Shown here: positions 52,724-62,525 of the stretch, piece after piece
How the letters are laid out: each line of letters begins with the position of its first letter
Numbering within the stretch: position 1 is the stretch's first letter
NCBI GenBank assembly: GCA_021776595.1
Contig: JAJFFP010000037.1
Span: 1-64,000, forward strand
Origin: Robiginitomaculum sp.
GTDB lineage: Bacteria; Pseudomonadota; Alphaproteobacteria; Caulobacterales; Maricaulaceae
DNA length: 64,000 nucleotides
Direction: 5' to 3'
Translations under genes and position numbers: made by a program
The notes under the pieces: model-generated
Seen by the model: the letters and a program-made list of their open reading frames with translations, nothing else
Told to the model about the DNA's origin: nothing
Databases searched by the model: none

Positions 52724-53851
52724 TTAACCCCTGTAATAATTTTGCGGAACGAATGGTAATTTATAAACTTCTGCCGGATGCGCCTTGCCACGCACCATCA
52801 GATCAAGTTTTGTGCCCGGTTGTGCCAGATCAGTGCGCACATAGCCCATGGCCACTGGTCCGCCAAAGGTGGGGCCAAACCCACCAGAGGTGATCGTGCC
52901 CACGTGCGCACCATCAAGGTGAATATGTGTGCCCTCGCGCGCCGGGGCGCGGCCCAGCGGCTTGATACCTACGCGTTTTTGCGCCGTGCCTTCAGTCAAT
53001 TCCCCTAAAATCCGCTTCGCACCCGGAAAGCCGCCGCTTTGGCGTCGTGCCTTGGGTATGGCCCAATTCAGAGAGGCTTCAACCGGGCTGCGATGCTCAT
53101 CAAAATCATGACCAGAGAGGCACAGGCCCGCTTCAAGGCGCAGACTGTCCCGCGCCCCCAGCCCGATCGGTTTCACCAGCTTGTTTTTAAGAAGCAGCCG
53201 CGCCAGATCCTCGGCGACACCGGCTTTTACAGAGATTTCAAAGCCGTCCTCGCCAGTATAGCCTGAACGGCTGATATGACATTCAATGCCGCCAATTCTA
53301 GTGGCTTTGGATTGCATAAAAACCATATCGCACGAATCATCGCAAAGTGGTTGCAGAACTTCGGCAGTTTTGGGTCCCTGCACCGCGATCAGCGCCCGGT
53401 CAGCCGCTGTTTCCAGGCGAACCCCATCAGGTAACTGGGATTCGATCTGGGCAAAGTCTTCTTTTTTGAAAGCTGCATTGACCACGATCATCAGCCAGCC
53501 TTCAAAATGCGGATGGATGGATCGCGTGACCATCAGGTCATCCATAATCCCGCCTTCATCCGTCAAGAGCAGCGTATAGCGTTGCTGCCCCGGCTTCAGG
53601 TTGACAAAATCACCGGGCATCAACGCTTCCAGCGCTCGCGCCGTAGTTTCATGATCCGGGCCGACCACAAAAGCCTGCCCCATATGCGAAACATCAAACA
53701 GGCCACAATTAGCGCGGGTCCATTTATGTTCTTTTAGTATGCCATCGGGGAATTGCACCGGCATGGCATAACCAGCAAACGGCACCATTTTGCCGCCCAG
53801 TTCTTCCATAAGCGACGCTAGCGGTGTGCGTTGTAAACCATCTTGTTGCAT
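52724..53851 (-). CDS. gcvT: Glycine cleavage system T protein (aminomethyltransferase)
   Basis: The 375-residue T-protein transfers the C1 unit to tetrahydrofolate. It has [41 protein letters not shown] near the start, [12 protein letters not shown] in the middle and [21 protein letters not shown] near the end, with the Asp of the folate site in the N-terminal part (FDVSHMG). It leads the operon, and a tandem glycine riboswitch lies in its leader. Confidence 0.98.
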   Translation of the reverse strand: MQQDGLQRTPLASLMEELGGKMVPFAGYAMPVQFPDGILKEHKWTRANCGLFDVSHMGQAFVVGPDHETTARALEALMPGDFVNLKPGQQRYTLLLTDEGGIMDDLMVTRSIHPHFEGWLMIVVNAAFKKEDFAQIESQLPDGVRLETAADRALIAVQGPKTAEVLQPLCDDSCDMVFMQSKATRIGGIECHISRSGYTGEDGFEISVKAGVAEDLARLLLKNKLVKPIGLGARDSLRLEAGLCLSGHDFDEHRSPVEASLNWAIPKARRQSGGFPGAKRILGELTEGTAQKRVGIKPLGRAPAREGTHIHLDGAHVGTITSGGFGPTFGGPVAMGYVRTDLAQPGTKLDLMVRGKAHPAEVYKLPFVPQNYYRG

Positions 53852-53894
53852 TGTCTGCCCCGACAGTATGACCCCGGCGTAAACTGCCGGAGGC

Positions 53895-54092
53895 CCCCGC
53901 TGTCCTGGTACCTGAGAGATTCACAAAAGCCGCATTATTGCGTCCCTATGCTTACTCCTTCGGTGCGACACTAAATGCCGCTTTCCAGCGTGCCGATCCC
54001 TTCGCGGTCCTTGGTGCCTGAGAGTTTCCGGGGCGGTTGCTCCTTCGGCGCCAGCTTTGTCTTTTGGAGGCTGGACTCTCCCGCGAAGATCG
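53895..54092 (-). promoter_or_regulatory. Tandem glycine riboswitch upstream of gcvT
   Basis: On the minus strand, aptamer 1 starts near CGGGAGAGTC (54085) and has CGCCGAAGGAGCAA and ACTCTCAGGCACC; aptamer 2 has CCGAAGGAGTAAGC and ATCTCTCAGGTACC. These are the paired conserved cores of the gcvT motif. Between the riboswitch and gcvT is a GC-rich hairpin (CCGGCAG-TTTA-CGCCGG-like, near 53871-53891) that may be the expression platform. Glycine binding would switch on the glycine cleavage operon. The rest of 53852-54176 holds no gene. Confidence 0.92.
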
Positions 54093-54176
54093 TTCTGGTC
54101 GGCGCCAAACAAAACGTGCGCTGATGGCGGTGCATTAACACGGGCAATCGGGGGCGGCAATGGCCAGTGTGGGCGA

Positions 54177-54449
54177 TCAGCGAAAATAATCCCAGATGGA
54201 AAGCAGGCCCAGCACAAGAAAGATCAGACCGGCAATCAAGGACAATGGCAACTTTTCCAGCCAGTCCTGTGCCGCTTTACCCAACAGTACCGCCAGCGCA
54301 CTGGACAGCACCAGTGCGGCGGCCGAGGCCACAAACACATACCAGCGATTGACCTCTTCCCTGGCGGAAAAGGCCAAAGTGGCAATTTGCGTTTTATCCC
54401 CAAGTTCTGCCAGAAAAATGGCGGCAAAAATAATCAGATAACGTTCCAC
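54177..54449 (-). CDS. TMEM165/GDT1 (UPF0016) family protein, half-size
   Basis: The 90-residue membrane protein carries one copy of the UPF0016 repeat with the motif ELGDKTQIATLAFSA (about 15-29). Family members are manganese or calcium exporters/exchangers and usually contain two such repeats of about 90 residues each. A half-size form is known and should act as a dimer. It has three predicted helices. It is upstream of the riboswitch on the same strand, but probably transcribed separately. Confidence 0.85.
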   Translation of the reverse strand: MERYLIIFAAIFLAELGDKTQIATLAFSAREEVNRWYVFVASAAALVLSSALAVLLGKAAQDWLEKLPLSLIAGLIFLVLGLLSIWDYFR

Positions 54450-54545
54450 TGAGCAGGCCTTTCATTGTGAAAGTCCTGCCTATCCCTGCCTTGGAAGATA
54501 ATCAACCACGGCCTGTCCTGATTGATTATTTAAGGAAAACCCTGA

Positions 54546-55148
54546 TCAGGATTTTGACTTTCTGTATTTATCGTTCAGCCCAATCCCGGCCAGGATCATT
54601 GGCAGTATTTTTTCCAGCCGCCGCTCTTTGGTTGTGGCTTGCTTTGCTTCACTGATATAGTCGGCATATTCGCGTTTCAGACCCGGACGCAAGGCATCAA
54701 ACGCATCTTTCATCGTTTCATCCAAAGACAAGACTGTCGATAATTCGTATGGAATGACAATTGGTTTATTGCGTTCTGGCGTTATTGATTTCCCGGCTTT
54801 TGCCAGATCAATCGCTTCATGAATATAGGCTGTTACCAAACCACTATCGATATTTTCCATTGACGCCATACGCCATTGGCGCAGCGCTCTGGTTTTGCCT
54901 TCCTGTGCATTGATGAGGACTTTGTTTTTGTCAGCCAATAATACGCCCTGATGGAACCAGAGACCAAAATAATCCTTAAACGCGCCAAGTCCGACAATAT
55001 TTTTCCCGTCAAAAGTATAACAGGGCGCACCCCATTTTATTTTCTCAACCAACTCGGTGCCACACAAAATCTCTCGCAAGGCCAACACTTCATTCTGCCA
55101 GTTGCGAGGCGTATTGAAATACTCATCAGGTGTTTTTTTGGCGTTCAT
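54546..55148 (-). CDS. DUF1801 / YdeI-like protein
   Basis: The 200-residue protein has a DUF1801-type domain (TPDEYFNTPRNWQNEVLALREILCGTELVEKIKWGAPCYTFDGKNIVGLGAFKDYFGLWFHQG, about 5-65) and a C-terminal YdeI/OmpD-associated-like part (LKREYADYISEAKQATTKERRLEKILPMILAG). Function unknown; YdeI has been linked to antimicrobial peptide resistance. ATG 55148 is the natural start, 16 bases after the mutL stop. Confidence 0.82.
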   Translation of the reverse strand: MNAKKTPDEYFNTPRNWQNEVLALREILCGTELVEKIKWGAPCYTFDGKNIVGLGAFKDYFGLWFHQGVLLADKNKVLINAQEGKTRALRQWRMASMENIDSGLVTAYIHEAIDLAKAGKSITPERNKPIVIPYELSTVLSLDETMKDAFDALRPGLKREYADYISEAKQATTKERRLEKILPMILAGIGLNDKYRKSKS

Positions 55149-55164
55149 ATCCTGCAGCCTCCCA

Positions 55165-56961
55165 TTACCGCCTTCCAAACAGCCGCTCTATGTCTTTCAG
55201 TTTCAGCTCAACATAGGTTGGGCGGCCATGATTACACTGGCCCGAATGCGGCGTGGCCTCCATCTGACGCAGCAGCGCATTCATTTCAGTGGCATTTAAT
55301 CTTCTCCCGGCACGCACAGAGCCATGACAGGCCATGCTTGAACAAACTTCCTCCAGGCGTTCTTTAAGCGACAGCGCGCTGTCAAACTCGGCCAGATCAT
55401 CAGCCAGATCGCGCACCAGACGCGCTGCATCCACATTGCCCAAGAGCGTCGGCGTTTCACGCACCGCAATGGCCCCGGTGCCAAAGGCCTCGATGGACAG
55501 GCCAAGCTCGGAAAGTTCTTCGGCGCGGACCAGCACACGGGCGGCACTGGCCTCATCCAGTTCAACAATTTCGGGCACCAGCAAGGCCTGCGCCGCCACG
55601 CCAGAAGCGGCCAGTGCCTTTTTCATTTCTTCATAGACAAGGCGCTCATGGGCGGCGTGTTGATCGACAATGACGATACCATCTTGCGTTTGTGTCACAA
55701 TATAGGTTTCGTGGACCTGTGCCCGCGCGGCCCCAAGGGGAAGATGCTGGGTTTCTTCCGGTCGCACCGCCTCCGGCATTTCATGATGCGCCGAAGGGGC
55801 ATCAAAGGCAGAAAAGCGCGCATTTTCTGCAAAAGACGGTCTGGGAGCGCTCTGGTGTGGCCATGCCGCCGATGGTGAGTAATCCTGCCCTTCTGGCCGC
55901 GCCCGACCCAGCGCAAAGCCCGCCGTTGTCGTCGACGCCCGGTGCCCGGCACCTGCCAGCCCATGACGCAAAGCGCCCACAATCAGGCCGCGCACCAGCC
56001 CCGGATCGGCAAAGCGAACCTCTGCCTTGGCCGGATGCACATTGACATCCACCTGATGCGGATCAAGATCAACAAAAAGCGCCAGCACCGGATGACGATC
56101 CCGCGCCAGAAAATCTGCATAGGCCCCACGCACGGCCCCGTGCAGTAATTTATCGCGCACCGGACGGCCATTAACGAACAAATACTGGTGTCGCGCCGAA
56201 CCCTGATTATAGGTCGGCAGGCCGGCAAAACCGGTAATGCGCACCCCTTCGCGGACCTGATCAATTTCGATGGCATTCTCGCCAAAATCCCGGCCCAATA
56301 TATCGTCAAGCCGGGCTAGGCGCGCTGTCTCGTCCCCGCCCCTGGCCATCAGGCGAAGTGAAGTGCGCCCATTATTCGACAGGGTAAAAGCCACATCGGG
56401 GCGGGCCATGGCCAGACGCTTGATGACGTCCGATATGGCCATGCTTTCGGCGCGCTCGGATTTAAGAAATTTCAGACGGGCCGGCACCGCAAAGAAAAGA
56501 TCACGCACTTCGATAAGGGTGCCGCTAAGGCCCAATGGCGGGGCCGGTTCCGGCCCGCTTTGCTGTCCGCCTTGCAGGCGCAAGGCCCAGGCGTCCTTGC
56601 CAGCGCGCCGGGAGGTGATGCAAAGCCGGGCAACAGAGCCAATACTGGGCAGTGCCTCACCACGAAACCCCATGGTAGAGATGGCCAGCAAATCCCAGCT
56701 TCCATCCTCCGCCGGGGCCAGCTTTGAGGTCGCATGGCGCTCGACCGCCAAAAGTAATTCCTCTTGGCTCATCCCGTGGCCATCATCATTGATGACTATG
56801 CGCGCCTTGCCGCCTTCTTCAATGGTGACCTCTACGCTTTGCGCCTGCGCATCCAGCGCATTTTCCACCAATTCCTTAACCACGCTGGCCGGGCGTTCGA
56901 CCACCTCGCCAGCGGCGATGCGGTTTATGGTTTCGGGGGGCAGTCGGCGGATAATGCTCAT
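55165..56961 (-). CDS. mutL: DNA mismatch repair protein MutL
   Basis: The 598-residue protein has the GHKL ATPase start ([25 protein letters not shown], about 14-38; DDGHGM) and the C-terminal dimer domain. The endonuclease motif DQHA(x2)E(x4)E is present as [12 protein letters not shown], with [12 protein letters not shown] and QCNHGRPT. So this MutL probably nicks DNA, as in organisms without MutH. It follows on the minus strand with a 16-base gap to the DUF1801 gene. Confidence 0.98.
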   Translation of the reverse strand: MSIIRRLPPETINRIAAGEVVERPASVVKELVENALDAQAQSVEVTIEEGGKARIVINDDGHGMSQEELLLAVERHATSKLAPAEDGSWDLLAISTMGFRGEALPSIGSVARLCITSRRAGKDAWALRLQGGQQSGPEPAPPLGLSGTLIEVRDLFFAVPARLKFLKSERAESMAISDVIKRLAMARPDVAFTLSNNGRTSLRLMARGGDETARLARLDDILGRDFGENAIEIDQVREGVRITGFAGLPTYNQGSARHQYLFVNGRPVRDKLLHGAVRGAYADFLARDRHPVLALFVDLDPHQVDVNVHPAKAEVRFADPGLVRGLIVGALRHGLAGAGHRASTTTAGFALGRARPEGQDYSPSAAWPHQSAPRPSFAENARFSAFDAPSAHHEMPEAVRPEETQHLPLGAARAQVHETYIVTQTQDGIVIVDQHAAHERLVYEEMKKALAASGVAAQALLVPEIVELDEASAARVLVRAEELSELGLSIEAFGTGAIAVRETPTLLGNVDAARLVRDLADDLAEFDSALSLKERLEEVCSSMACHGSVRAGRRLNATEMNALLRQMEATPHSGQCNHGRPTYVELKLKDIERLFGRR

Positions 56962-57046
56962 GGGGTATATGTTGCCGTGCTGGGCATAGGCGTCAAGAGA
57001 GGGGGACGGAATTTGACAAAGGTAAGGTTTTTTAATACATAACCAT

Positions 57047-57394
57047 ATGGCTATATATCAACATCAACTTGATCTGGTTTTTGGGGCGCTGTCAGACACC
57101 ACCCGGCGTGGCATATTGGCACAATTGTCAGAGGGTGAATGCAATGTCTCATCTCTGGCAAAACCTTACAATATTTCTCAACCTGCCGTTTCTAAACACT
57201 TACGAGTGCTGGAGCGTGCCGGCCTTATCAAGCGCACTAAAAAAGGACGTGAAAATTATATTCGCGTAAATGCCGATATCGCCCGACAAGCTCGCGACTG
57301 GATTACTTACTATACTAAATTCTGGACCAGACAATTTGATACTGTCGAAGAATATCTTGAAAGAAATGAGGCTAAATATGAGCACGAAAACTAA
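57047..57394 (+). CDS. ArsR-family transcriptional regulator
   Basis: The 115-residue winged-helix regulator has [60 protein letters not shown] (about 11-70). It lacks the metal-binding Cys motifs of ArsR or SmtB. It belongs to the group paired with AHSA1-type genes; the next gene overlaps by 17 bases. It may repress its own operon. Confidence 0.93.
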   Translation: MAIYQHQLDLVFGALSDTTRRGILAQLSEGECNVSSLAKPYNISQPAVSKHLRVLERAGLIKRTKKGRENYIRVNADIARQARDWITYYTKFWTRQFDTVEEYLERNEAKYEHEN

Positions 57395-57839
57395 TTTTGA
57401 AAACGGCACCTTGATCGTAACACGCATATATAATGCGTCGCGCGAAGCGGTGTTTGATGCATGGGTCAACACTGCCAAAGTTGAGCAATGGTGGGGGTGC
57501 GCCGACACAACCAATGTAAAGTCAGAAATTGAGCCACTTGTTGGTGGCAAATTCGTCCATGAGATGACCCTAAAAGGGAAGCATATTATTCCCGGAAATG
57601 CTGTATTTACTGAATTTTATCCTCCGGCGCGACTAGCCTATGCCTCCGGTGATGCCAATGATCCCATGTCGGTTTCAGTAGAGTTTATCGAAGTGGATAG
57701 CGGTACACTCGTGCGTCTTGTCCATACCGGCATTCCCGACATGCGGGTTGAAGGCGATGTTGAACTTAGTGAAATCATCCGGGGTGGCTGGACGGCCGCC
57801 TTTGGCAAGCTGTGTGTATTTATGGAAAAACAGGAGTAA
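57378..57839 (+). CDS. SRPBCC/AHSA1-family protein
   Basis: The 153-residue protein has the START-like AHSA1 pattern: TLIVTRIYNASREAVFDAWVNTAKVEQWWGCADTT (about 10-44), PLVGGKFVHEM and GGWTAAFGKLCVFME. These bind hydrophobic ligands in a helix-grip fold. ATG 57378 is inside the ArsR gene end. It is the second gene of an ArsR-AHSA1 pair, a common arrangement; the ligand is unknown. Confidence 0.9.
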   Translation: MSTKTNFENGTLIVTRIYNASREAVFDAWVNTAKVEQWWGCADTTNVKSEIEPLVGGKFVHEMTLKGKHIIPGNAVFTEFYPPARLAYASGDANDPMSVSVEFIEVDSGTLVRLVHTGIPDMRVEGDVELSEIIRGGWTAAFGKLCVFMEKQE

Positions 57840-57848
57840 TGTCATTCC

Positions 57849-58178
57849 ATGACTGATACTGGCCACGATCCAACTATGCCCATCCGTGCCAAAGCGGCGA
57901 GTTTTGCCAATGTTGTTGAAGGCACGGCTTGTTCGCAGACCTCATTCAAGGTGAAACAGAATGCCTTTTTGTTTATCGGCATACAGGTCGGTCGCTATAA
58001 AGCCATGTTCAAACTAAAGGCCTCGCGCGGTCAGGCCGCCGAACTGGCAACAAAAGAACCAGATTGTTATGCCATTGGTACTGGGGTATGGGCGACGGTT
58101 CGATTTACAGAGGAAAAGCCCTTACCAAAGAAAGTTTGGGAAAAATGGCTCAATGAAAGTTATCAACTGTGCTTGTGA
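57849..58178 (+). CDS. MmcQ/YjbR family protein
   Basis: The 109-residue protein has the YjbR-like pattern SFANVVEGTACSQTSFKVKQNAFLFIGIQVG, YKAMFKLKASRGQAAELATKEPDCYAIGTGVWATVRF and WEKWLNESYQLCL. The family may bind DNA, but its function is unknown. It begins nine bases after the AHSA1 gene, so it probably shares the ArsR-controlled transcript. Confidence 0.83.
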   Translation: MTDTGHDPTMPIRAKAASFANVVEGTACSQTSFKVKQNAFLFIGIQVGRYKAMFKLKASRGQAAELATKEPDCYAIGTGVWATVRFTEEKPLPKKVWEKWLNESYQLCL

Positions 58179-58204
58179 ATTAAAAAAGAACACTCATTCA
58201 CTCG

Positions 58205-59956
58205 TCACTCCCCCTGCCCCTCTATCCAGCGATCGATCTCGGCTTCCAGCATGGCCATGGTGATGGAACCATCGGACAGCACTTCATCGTGAAAAGCGCG
58301 CACATCGAATTTATCCCCAAGCGCTTCCTCTGCTTTTGTGCGCAGGCGCACAATGGTCAGCTCGCCAATTTTATAACCCAGCGCCTGCCCCGGCCAGGAG
58401 ATATAGCGGTCCGTCTCGGTTTCGATATTGTGCAATGCCAGCGCTGAATTCTCTTTCAGGCACGCCATGGCCTGCTCGCGGGTCCACCCCATAGCATGAA
58501 TACCGGTATCCATAACGAGGCGACAGGCGCGCCACATTTCATAGGTCAGGCGGCCGAAATTCTCATAGGGCGTGGTATACATGCCCATTTCCAGCCCCAG
58601 TTTTTCCGCATAAAGCCCCCAACCCTCGCCAAAAGCGGTCAGATACAGGTTTTTACGAAATTCCGGCACATTTTCCAATTCTTGCGCCAGCGCAAACTGG
58701 TGATGGTGGCCCGGTACCGCCTCGTGCAGGGTCAAGGCTGGCAGCTCGTATAATGGACGCTGATCGAGCGCATAGGTGTTGACCATATACCCGCCAGCGC
58801 GGTGGTTGCGCACATCCCCTGGCCAATAGCGCGCCGTGGTATAATGCGGCGCAATCGCATCCGGCACCGGACGCACGCCATAGGGCAGGCGCGGTAATTT
58901 ACCAAACATGGAAGGCATCGCATCGTCGGCTTTTTTGGCGATCCAGGCCGCATGACGCAACAAAGCCTCTGGCGTTTTTACGTAAAACTGCGGGTCAGTG
59001 CGCAAAAAATTCAGAAATTCGGCAAAGGTGCCCTCAAAACCGGTCTCCATAATGACCTGTTCCATTTCTTTGCGTATCCGGGCGACTTCGCTCTTGCCAA
59101 GCTCGTGAACCTCATCCGGCGTCATGTTTGTGGTGGTGAATATACGCACCAGTTTGGCGTAATATGCCTTGCCGCCCGGCACATCGGAAATGGCGATGCT
59201 GGTGCGGGTTTGGGGACGGTATTCTTCTTCCATAAAGCCAAGCAGGCTTTCATAGGCCGGGCGCACTTTGTTTTTTACCGCATTTGCAAGTTCGGCATTT
59301 AAGGCTGCCCGCTCGTCTTTGCCCATGGATTTTGGCAAAAAGGCAAGCGGCGCCGCAAAATCAGTGTAAAAATTCTCATTATCCAGTGTGCCCTTGATAG
59401 TGGCAATCACGGCATCAACCACCAGTGCCGGCTGGGTAATGCCGCTTTGCAGACCGGCGCGCATATTATCCTTGTGTTGATCCAGATAGGAAGGCAGCGC
59501 CGCCAGCCGCGCGATCCAGGCTTTGGCCTCTCCTGCATTGGTGGTCCGGGTGGAACGCGCCAGTGACGTTGCTTCGGTGTGAAAGCCCGAATCATTGGTA
59601 AAGGGCAGCGCCGCTTCGTTAAAGCTGGCGCGCGAAAGGCGTTCATCCAGCACAAAATCCAAAAGCCCGGCAGTGACTTTTTGGCCCTGTTCAAGGTCGC
59701 TTTGGTCAATAGCTTCAAGACGTTTGGCAAAACGGGCATTAATGGCGGCGCGGCGCGCCCTGGCACTGGCGCTAATGTCCGGCCATTGCGCCAAGGCCGC
59801 TAAATCCCCCTCCCGGCCTGCCATCACCGGGTTTTCACGCATATCAAAAGCACGCACATCTCGGATAAGGGATTTTAACGCAGCTTCCTGCGCCAAAACC
59901 GGACCTGCCATCAATAAAAACCCGACTACCAGTGTTTGTAATATACGTATCATCAT
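58205..59956 (-). CDS. Secreted DUF885 family protein (putative metallopeptidase)
   Basis: The 583-residue product has a Sec signal (MMIRILQTLVVGFLLMAGPVLAQ) and the metal motif HEAVPGHHHQFALAQE (about 408-423), with YAEKLGLEMGMYTTPYENFGRLTYEMWRACRLVMDTGIHAMGWTREQA further on. DUF885 proteins are thought to be zinc carboxypeptidase-like enzymes. I chose ATG 59956 because AAGGGA lies five bases before it. It is divergent from a serine hydrolase gene with 60 bases between. Confidence 0.88.
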   Translation of the reverse strand: MMIRILQTLVVGFLLMAGPVLAQEAALKSLIRDVRAFDMRENPVMAGREGDLAALAQWPDISASARARRAAINARFAKRLEAIDQSDLEQGQKVTAGLLDFVLDERLSRASFNEAALPFTNDSGFHTEATSLARSTRTTNAGEAKAWIARLAALPSYLDQHKDNMRAGLQSGITQPALVVDAVIATIKGTLDNENFYTDFAAPLAFLPKSMGKDERAALNAELANAVKNKVRPAYESLLGFMEEEYRPQTRTSIAISDVPGGKAYYAKLVRIFTTTNMTPDEVHELGKSEVARIRKEMEQVIMETGFEGTFAEFLNFLRTDPQFYVKTPEALLRHAAWIAKKADDAMPSMFGKLPRLPYGVRPVPDAIAPHYTTARYWPGDVRNHRAGGYMVNTYALDQRPLYELPALTLHEAVPGHHHQFALAQELENVPEFRKNLYLTAFGEGWGLYAEKLGLEMGMYTTPYENFGRLTYEMWRACRLVMDTGIHAMGWTREQAMACLKENSALALHNIETETDRYISWPGQALGYKIGELTIVRLRTKAEEALGDKFDVRAFHDEVLSDGSITMAMLEAEIDRWIEGQGE

Positions 59957-60016
59957 GGCCATCCCTTTTGCATCTGCACGCTTGCCTATCGCTTCTTTTA
60001 TCGGCATCAAGACCCG

Positions 60017-61150
60017 ATGAACAGTCTGCCCTTGTCAGGTATCTGCGCGCAAGGCTTTGAGCCGGTCCGTAATGCCTTTACCGAAATTTTCACTACTGGC
60101 GCAGAGCGCGGTGCCAGCCTTGCTATTCTGGTTGATGGCGAGGTCATGGTTGATCTGGTTGGCGGCTTTGCTGACCGGGCAGAAAATGAGCCCATGACCG
60201 CGGCCAGCCTGATCCCGGTTTTTTCCTGCTCCAAGGCAATCTCATCGCTCGTCATTGCCAAAACAGTAAGCGAAGGCGCGCTTAACTACGAACAGAGCGT
60301 GGCTAGCCTCTGGCCGGAATTTGCCGCCAACAGCAAAGACAAGGTTACCGTTGGCGAGGCGCTTTCCCATCAGGCGGGACTGTGCGCCATTCCCGATAAC
60401 TGGGCGCCAGAGGACTGGTTTGACTGGGACAAAACCTGCGCCCGCCTGGCCGCCATGGCCCCGCTCTGGCCCTTGGGCGAAGGCTCTGGCTACCACCCGG
60501 TCACTTGGGGTTATATCGCTGGCGAGATCATCATCCGCGCCACCGGGCGCACCATCGGCACCATTTTACGCGAAGATTTGTGCGCCCCGAACGACATTGA
60601 TTTTTGGATCGGCCTGCCCGATGCGGAGCATGACCGCGTGGCCCAGACCAGCAAACCCGGCCGTATGCCCAATTTTGGCACCCTGAACGAATTTCAAAAA
60701 CTGGCTTTTCTAAAACCCTGGTCCTCCCCCGGCAGACGCGGTGGCGCGGCCTGGCGGCGCATGGAAATTCCTTCCGCCAATGGTCACGGCACCGCCCGTT
60801 CCATGGCTGAACTGATTAGCCTTTATGCCAATAATGGCCGATTGGCACAGATGCAGATCATCGATCCTGGCACCCTGAAAAGCGCAACACAGTCACGCAT
60901 TTGCGGGCCAGATCGGGTGCTGCCCAATGATTTATGTTTTGGCGCTGGCCTGATTTGTAATGCACCTGGTCGTCTGGTTTATGGTCCTGGCCTGCGCACG
61001 GTAGGCCATACCGGTTTTGGCGGCTCGTGCCTGTTTGCCGACCCGGATCAACGGGTCAGCTTTGGTTTTGCCACAGCCAAACAGGATGCAGAACTGGTGC
61101 GCGATGACCGGGCCAAACGCCTGATTGCTGCGCTATATGAGTGCCTTTAA
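60017..61150 (+). CDS. Serine hydrolase, beta-lactamase class C family, cytosolic type
   Basis: The 377-residue protein has the SxxK motif SCSK (about 70-73), a YHPVTWGYIAGEII block in place of YxN, and GHTGFGGSCLFADP in the third motif region. There is no signal peptide, which fits cytosolic esterases of the EstB type. A substrate cannot be named. It begins 60 bases from the divergent DUF885 gene and ends with a four-base overlap with the convergent prmA. Confidence 0.88.
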   Translation: MNSLPLSGICAQGFEPVRNAFTEIFTTGAERGASLAILVDGEVMVDLVGGFADRAENEPMTAASLIPVFSCSKAISSLVIAKTVSEGALNYEQSVASLWPEFAANSKDKVTVGEALSHQAGLCAIPDNWAPEDWFDWDKTCARLAAMAPLWPLGEGSGYHPVTWGYIAGEIIIRATGRTIGTILREDLCAPNDIDFWIGLPDAEHDRVAQTSKPGRMPNFGTLNEFQKLAFLKPWSSPGRRGGAAWRRMEIPSANGHGTARSMAELISLYANNGRLAQMQIIDPGTLKSATQSRICGPDRVLPNDLCFGAGLICNAPGRLVYGPGLRTVGHTGFGGSCLFADPDQRVSFGFATAKQDAELVRDDRAKRLIAALYECL

Positions 61151-62025
61151 CCGGCTCTGTTCATTACCAGCACCCGCCATTCACCCAGTGCATATTCTTT
61201 AATAAATATAGCGCCTTGCGCCGCATACGCAGCCTGCACCCGTGCCGCCTGATGGTCCAGTATGCCAGAGAGAATCACCACTCCGCCGGGTGATGTAGCG
61301 CCAACAACATCTGTGGCCAGTTCAATAAGCGGATTAGCCAGAATATTGGCAAAAATCAAATCGAATTGCATGTTTTTCAATACGTTATGATGAAAACCAT
61401 CGGCCACAGCCAGTTCGATCTGCTCTGCTACCGCATTGGTATTCGCATTTTCACGGGCCACTTTTATAGCAATCGGGTCTATGTCGGTGGCCAGAATTGC
61501 CGCTCCCGGCAACACTTTGGCCGCAGCAATGGCCAGCGTCCCCGCCCCGGTGCCAAGATCAAGAACGCTTTGCGGAGCGTCCAACCCAAGGCGGTCTTCA
61601 AACGCCAGCAGACAGCCTTTGGTGGTGCCGTGATGACCAGTGCCAAAGGCTTCGCCTGCCTCGATCAGGATAGAGACAAGCATAGCATCATTTGGTGTTT
61701 CATGATGCGCCCCGTGCACATAAAATCGCCCGGCCTGCACCACCGGTAAACCTTCCAGCGATCTGGCAATCCAGTTTTCATCAGCCAATGCTCCGCCCGC
61801 CATGGTGAAACCCGGATCAGGCTTGCAAGATTTCATAAAATGATACGCCATGACTTCATCTGCAAACAATAATTGCAAACGACCCTTCGGTAAATTTTCC
61901 TCGAACACCGAAAGCGCCAGCCAGCACGGATCATCCGCCGCATCCAGAACCGCCGCCCAGGTTTTTAGCGCCTCAAACGGGCCAGTATAACTGACCTGCC
62001 AGAACGGTGCTTGCCGCCCGCTCAT
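61147..62025 (-). CDS. prmA: Ribosomal protein L11 methyltransferase PrmA
   Basis: The 292-residue SAM-dependent enzyme has EAFGTGHHGTTKGCLLAFE, the SAM site SVLDLGTGAGTLAIAAAKVLPGAAILATDIDPIA and the NPPY-like NILANPLIELA. It trimethylates L11. From ATG 62025 its start overlaps the MerR gene stop (ATGA). The pairing with a metal regulator is probably incidental. Confidence 0.95.
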   Translation of the reverse strand: MSGRQAPFWQVSYTGPFEALKTWAAVLDAADDPCWLALSVFEENLPKGRLQLLFADEVMAYHFMKSCKPDPGFTMAGGALADENWIARSLEGLPVVQAGRFYVHGAHHETPNDAMLVSILIEAGEAFGTGHHGTTKGCLLAFEDRLGLDAPQSVLDLGTGAGTLAIAAAKVLPGAAILATDIDPIAIKVARENANTNAVAEQIELAVADGFHHNVLKNMQFDLIFANILANPLIELATDVVGATSPGGVVILSGILDHQAARVQAAYAAQGAIFIKEYALGEWRVLVMNRAG

Positions 62026-62453
62026 TGCACGGTGCCGTGCGCAGAGCTGGTGCATAAGTCATGATTGGCCAGGGTTTCAATCACCCGGCAATGGGCCGTA
62101 ATGGTGCCGTCACAACACTCCACCATACGCGTTAGCTCTCTTTTCAGACTGTTCAGCGCCGCGATTTTGGTCTTTACCGCTTCCAGATGCGCCCGCGCAA
62201 TCGAATCGGCGGCCGTGCAATCGGCCAGCGGGTGATCGCTGAGGTCCAGCAAGGTGCGTATCTGCTCCAGCGAAAACCCAAGCGCCCGCGCATGACGTAT
62301 AAAGGAAAGGCGTTTCACGGCTTCCTCATCATAGCGCCTTTGCCCGCCTGTGGTGCGATCAGCAACAGGCATCAGGCCCAATTGCTCATAATATCGTATG
62401 GTCTGCACTTTGGCCCCGGCCCGCTTGGCCAAAGTGCCAATAGATATATTCAT
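62022..62453 (-). CDS. MerR-family metal-responsive regulator (ZntR/CadR type)
   Basis: The 143-residue protein has the MerR HTH (IGTLAKRAGAKVQTIRYYEQLGLMPVADRTTGGQRRYDEEAVKRLSFIRHARALGFSLEQIRTLLDL) and Cys at about positions 79, 113, 114 and 122, near those that bind Zn or Cd in ZntR/CadR. It should bind the 19-bp-spacer promoter of the divergent transporter and activate it on metal binding. Longer starts to 62831 would run through that promoter, so ATG 62453 is right. Confidence 0.9.
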   Translation of the reverse strand: MNISIGTLAKRAGAKVQTIRYYEQLGLMPVADRTTGGQRRYDEEAVKRLSFIRHARALGFSLEQIRTLLDLSDHPLADCTAADSIARAHLEAVKTKIAALNSLKRELTRMVECCDGTITAHCRVIETLANHDLCTSSAHGTVQ

Positions 62454-62464
62454 GATTTTTTCCC

Positions 62465-62495
62465 TTGAACCTACAGCCACTGTAGAGATTAAGGT
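62465..62495 (+). promoter_or_regulatory. MerR-type promoter with 19-bp spacer for the CDF gene
   Basis: TTGAAC (62465-62470) and TAAGGT (62490-62495) are 19 bases apart, the over-long spacing typical of MerR targets. The dyad CTACAG-CCA-CTGTAG (62471-62485) sits in the spacer as the operator. The transcript should start near 62502. Confidence 0.85.
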
Positions 62496-62525
62496 AGGCA
62501 AATCAATATGACCAAGGATAATATC

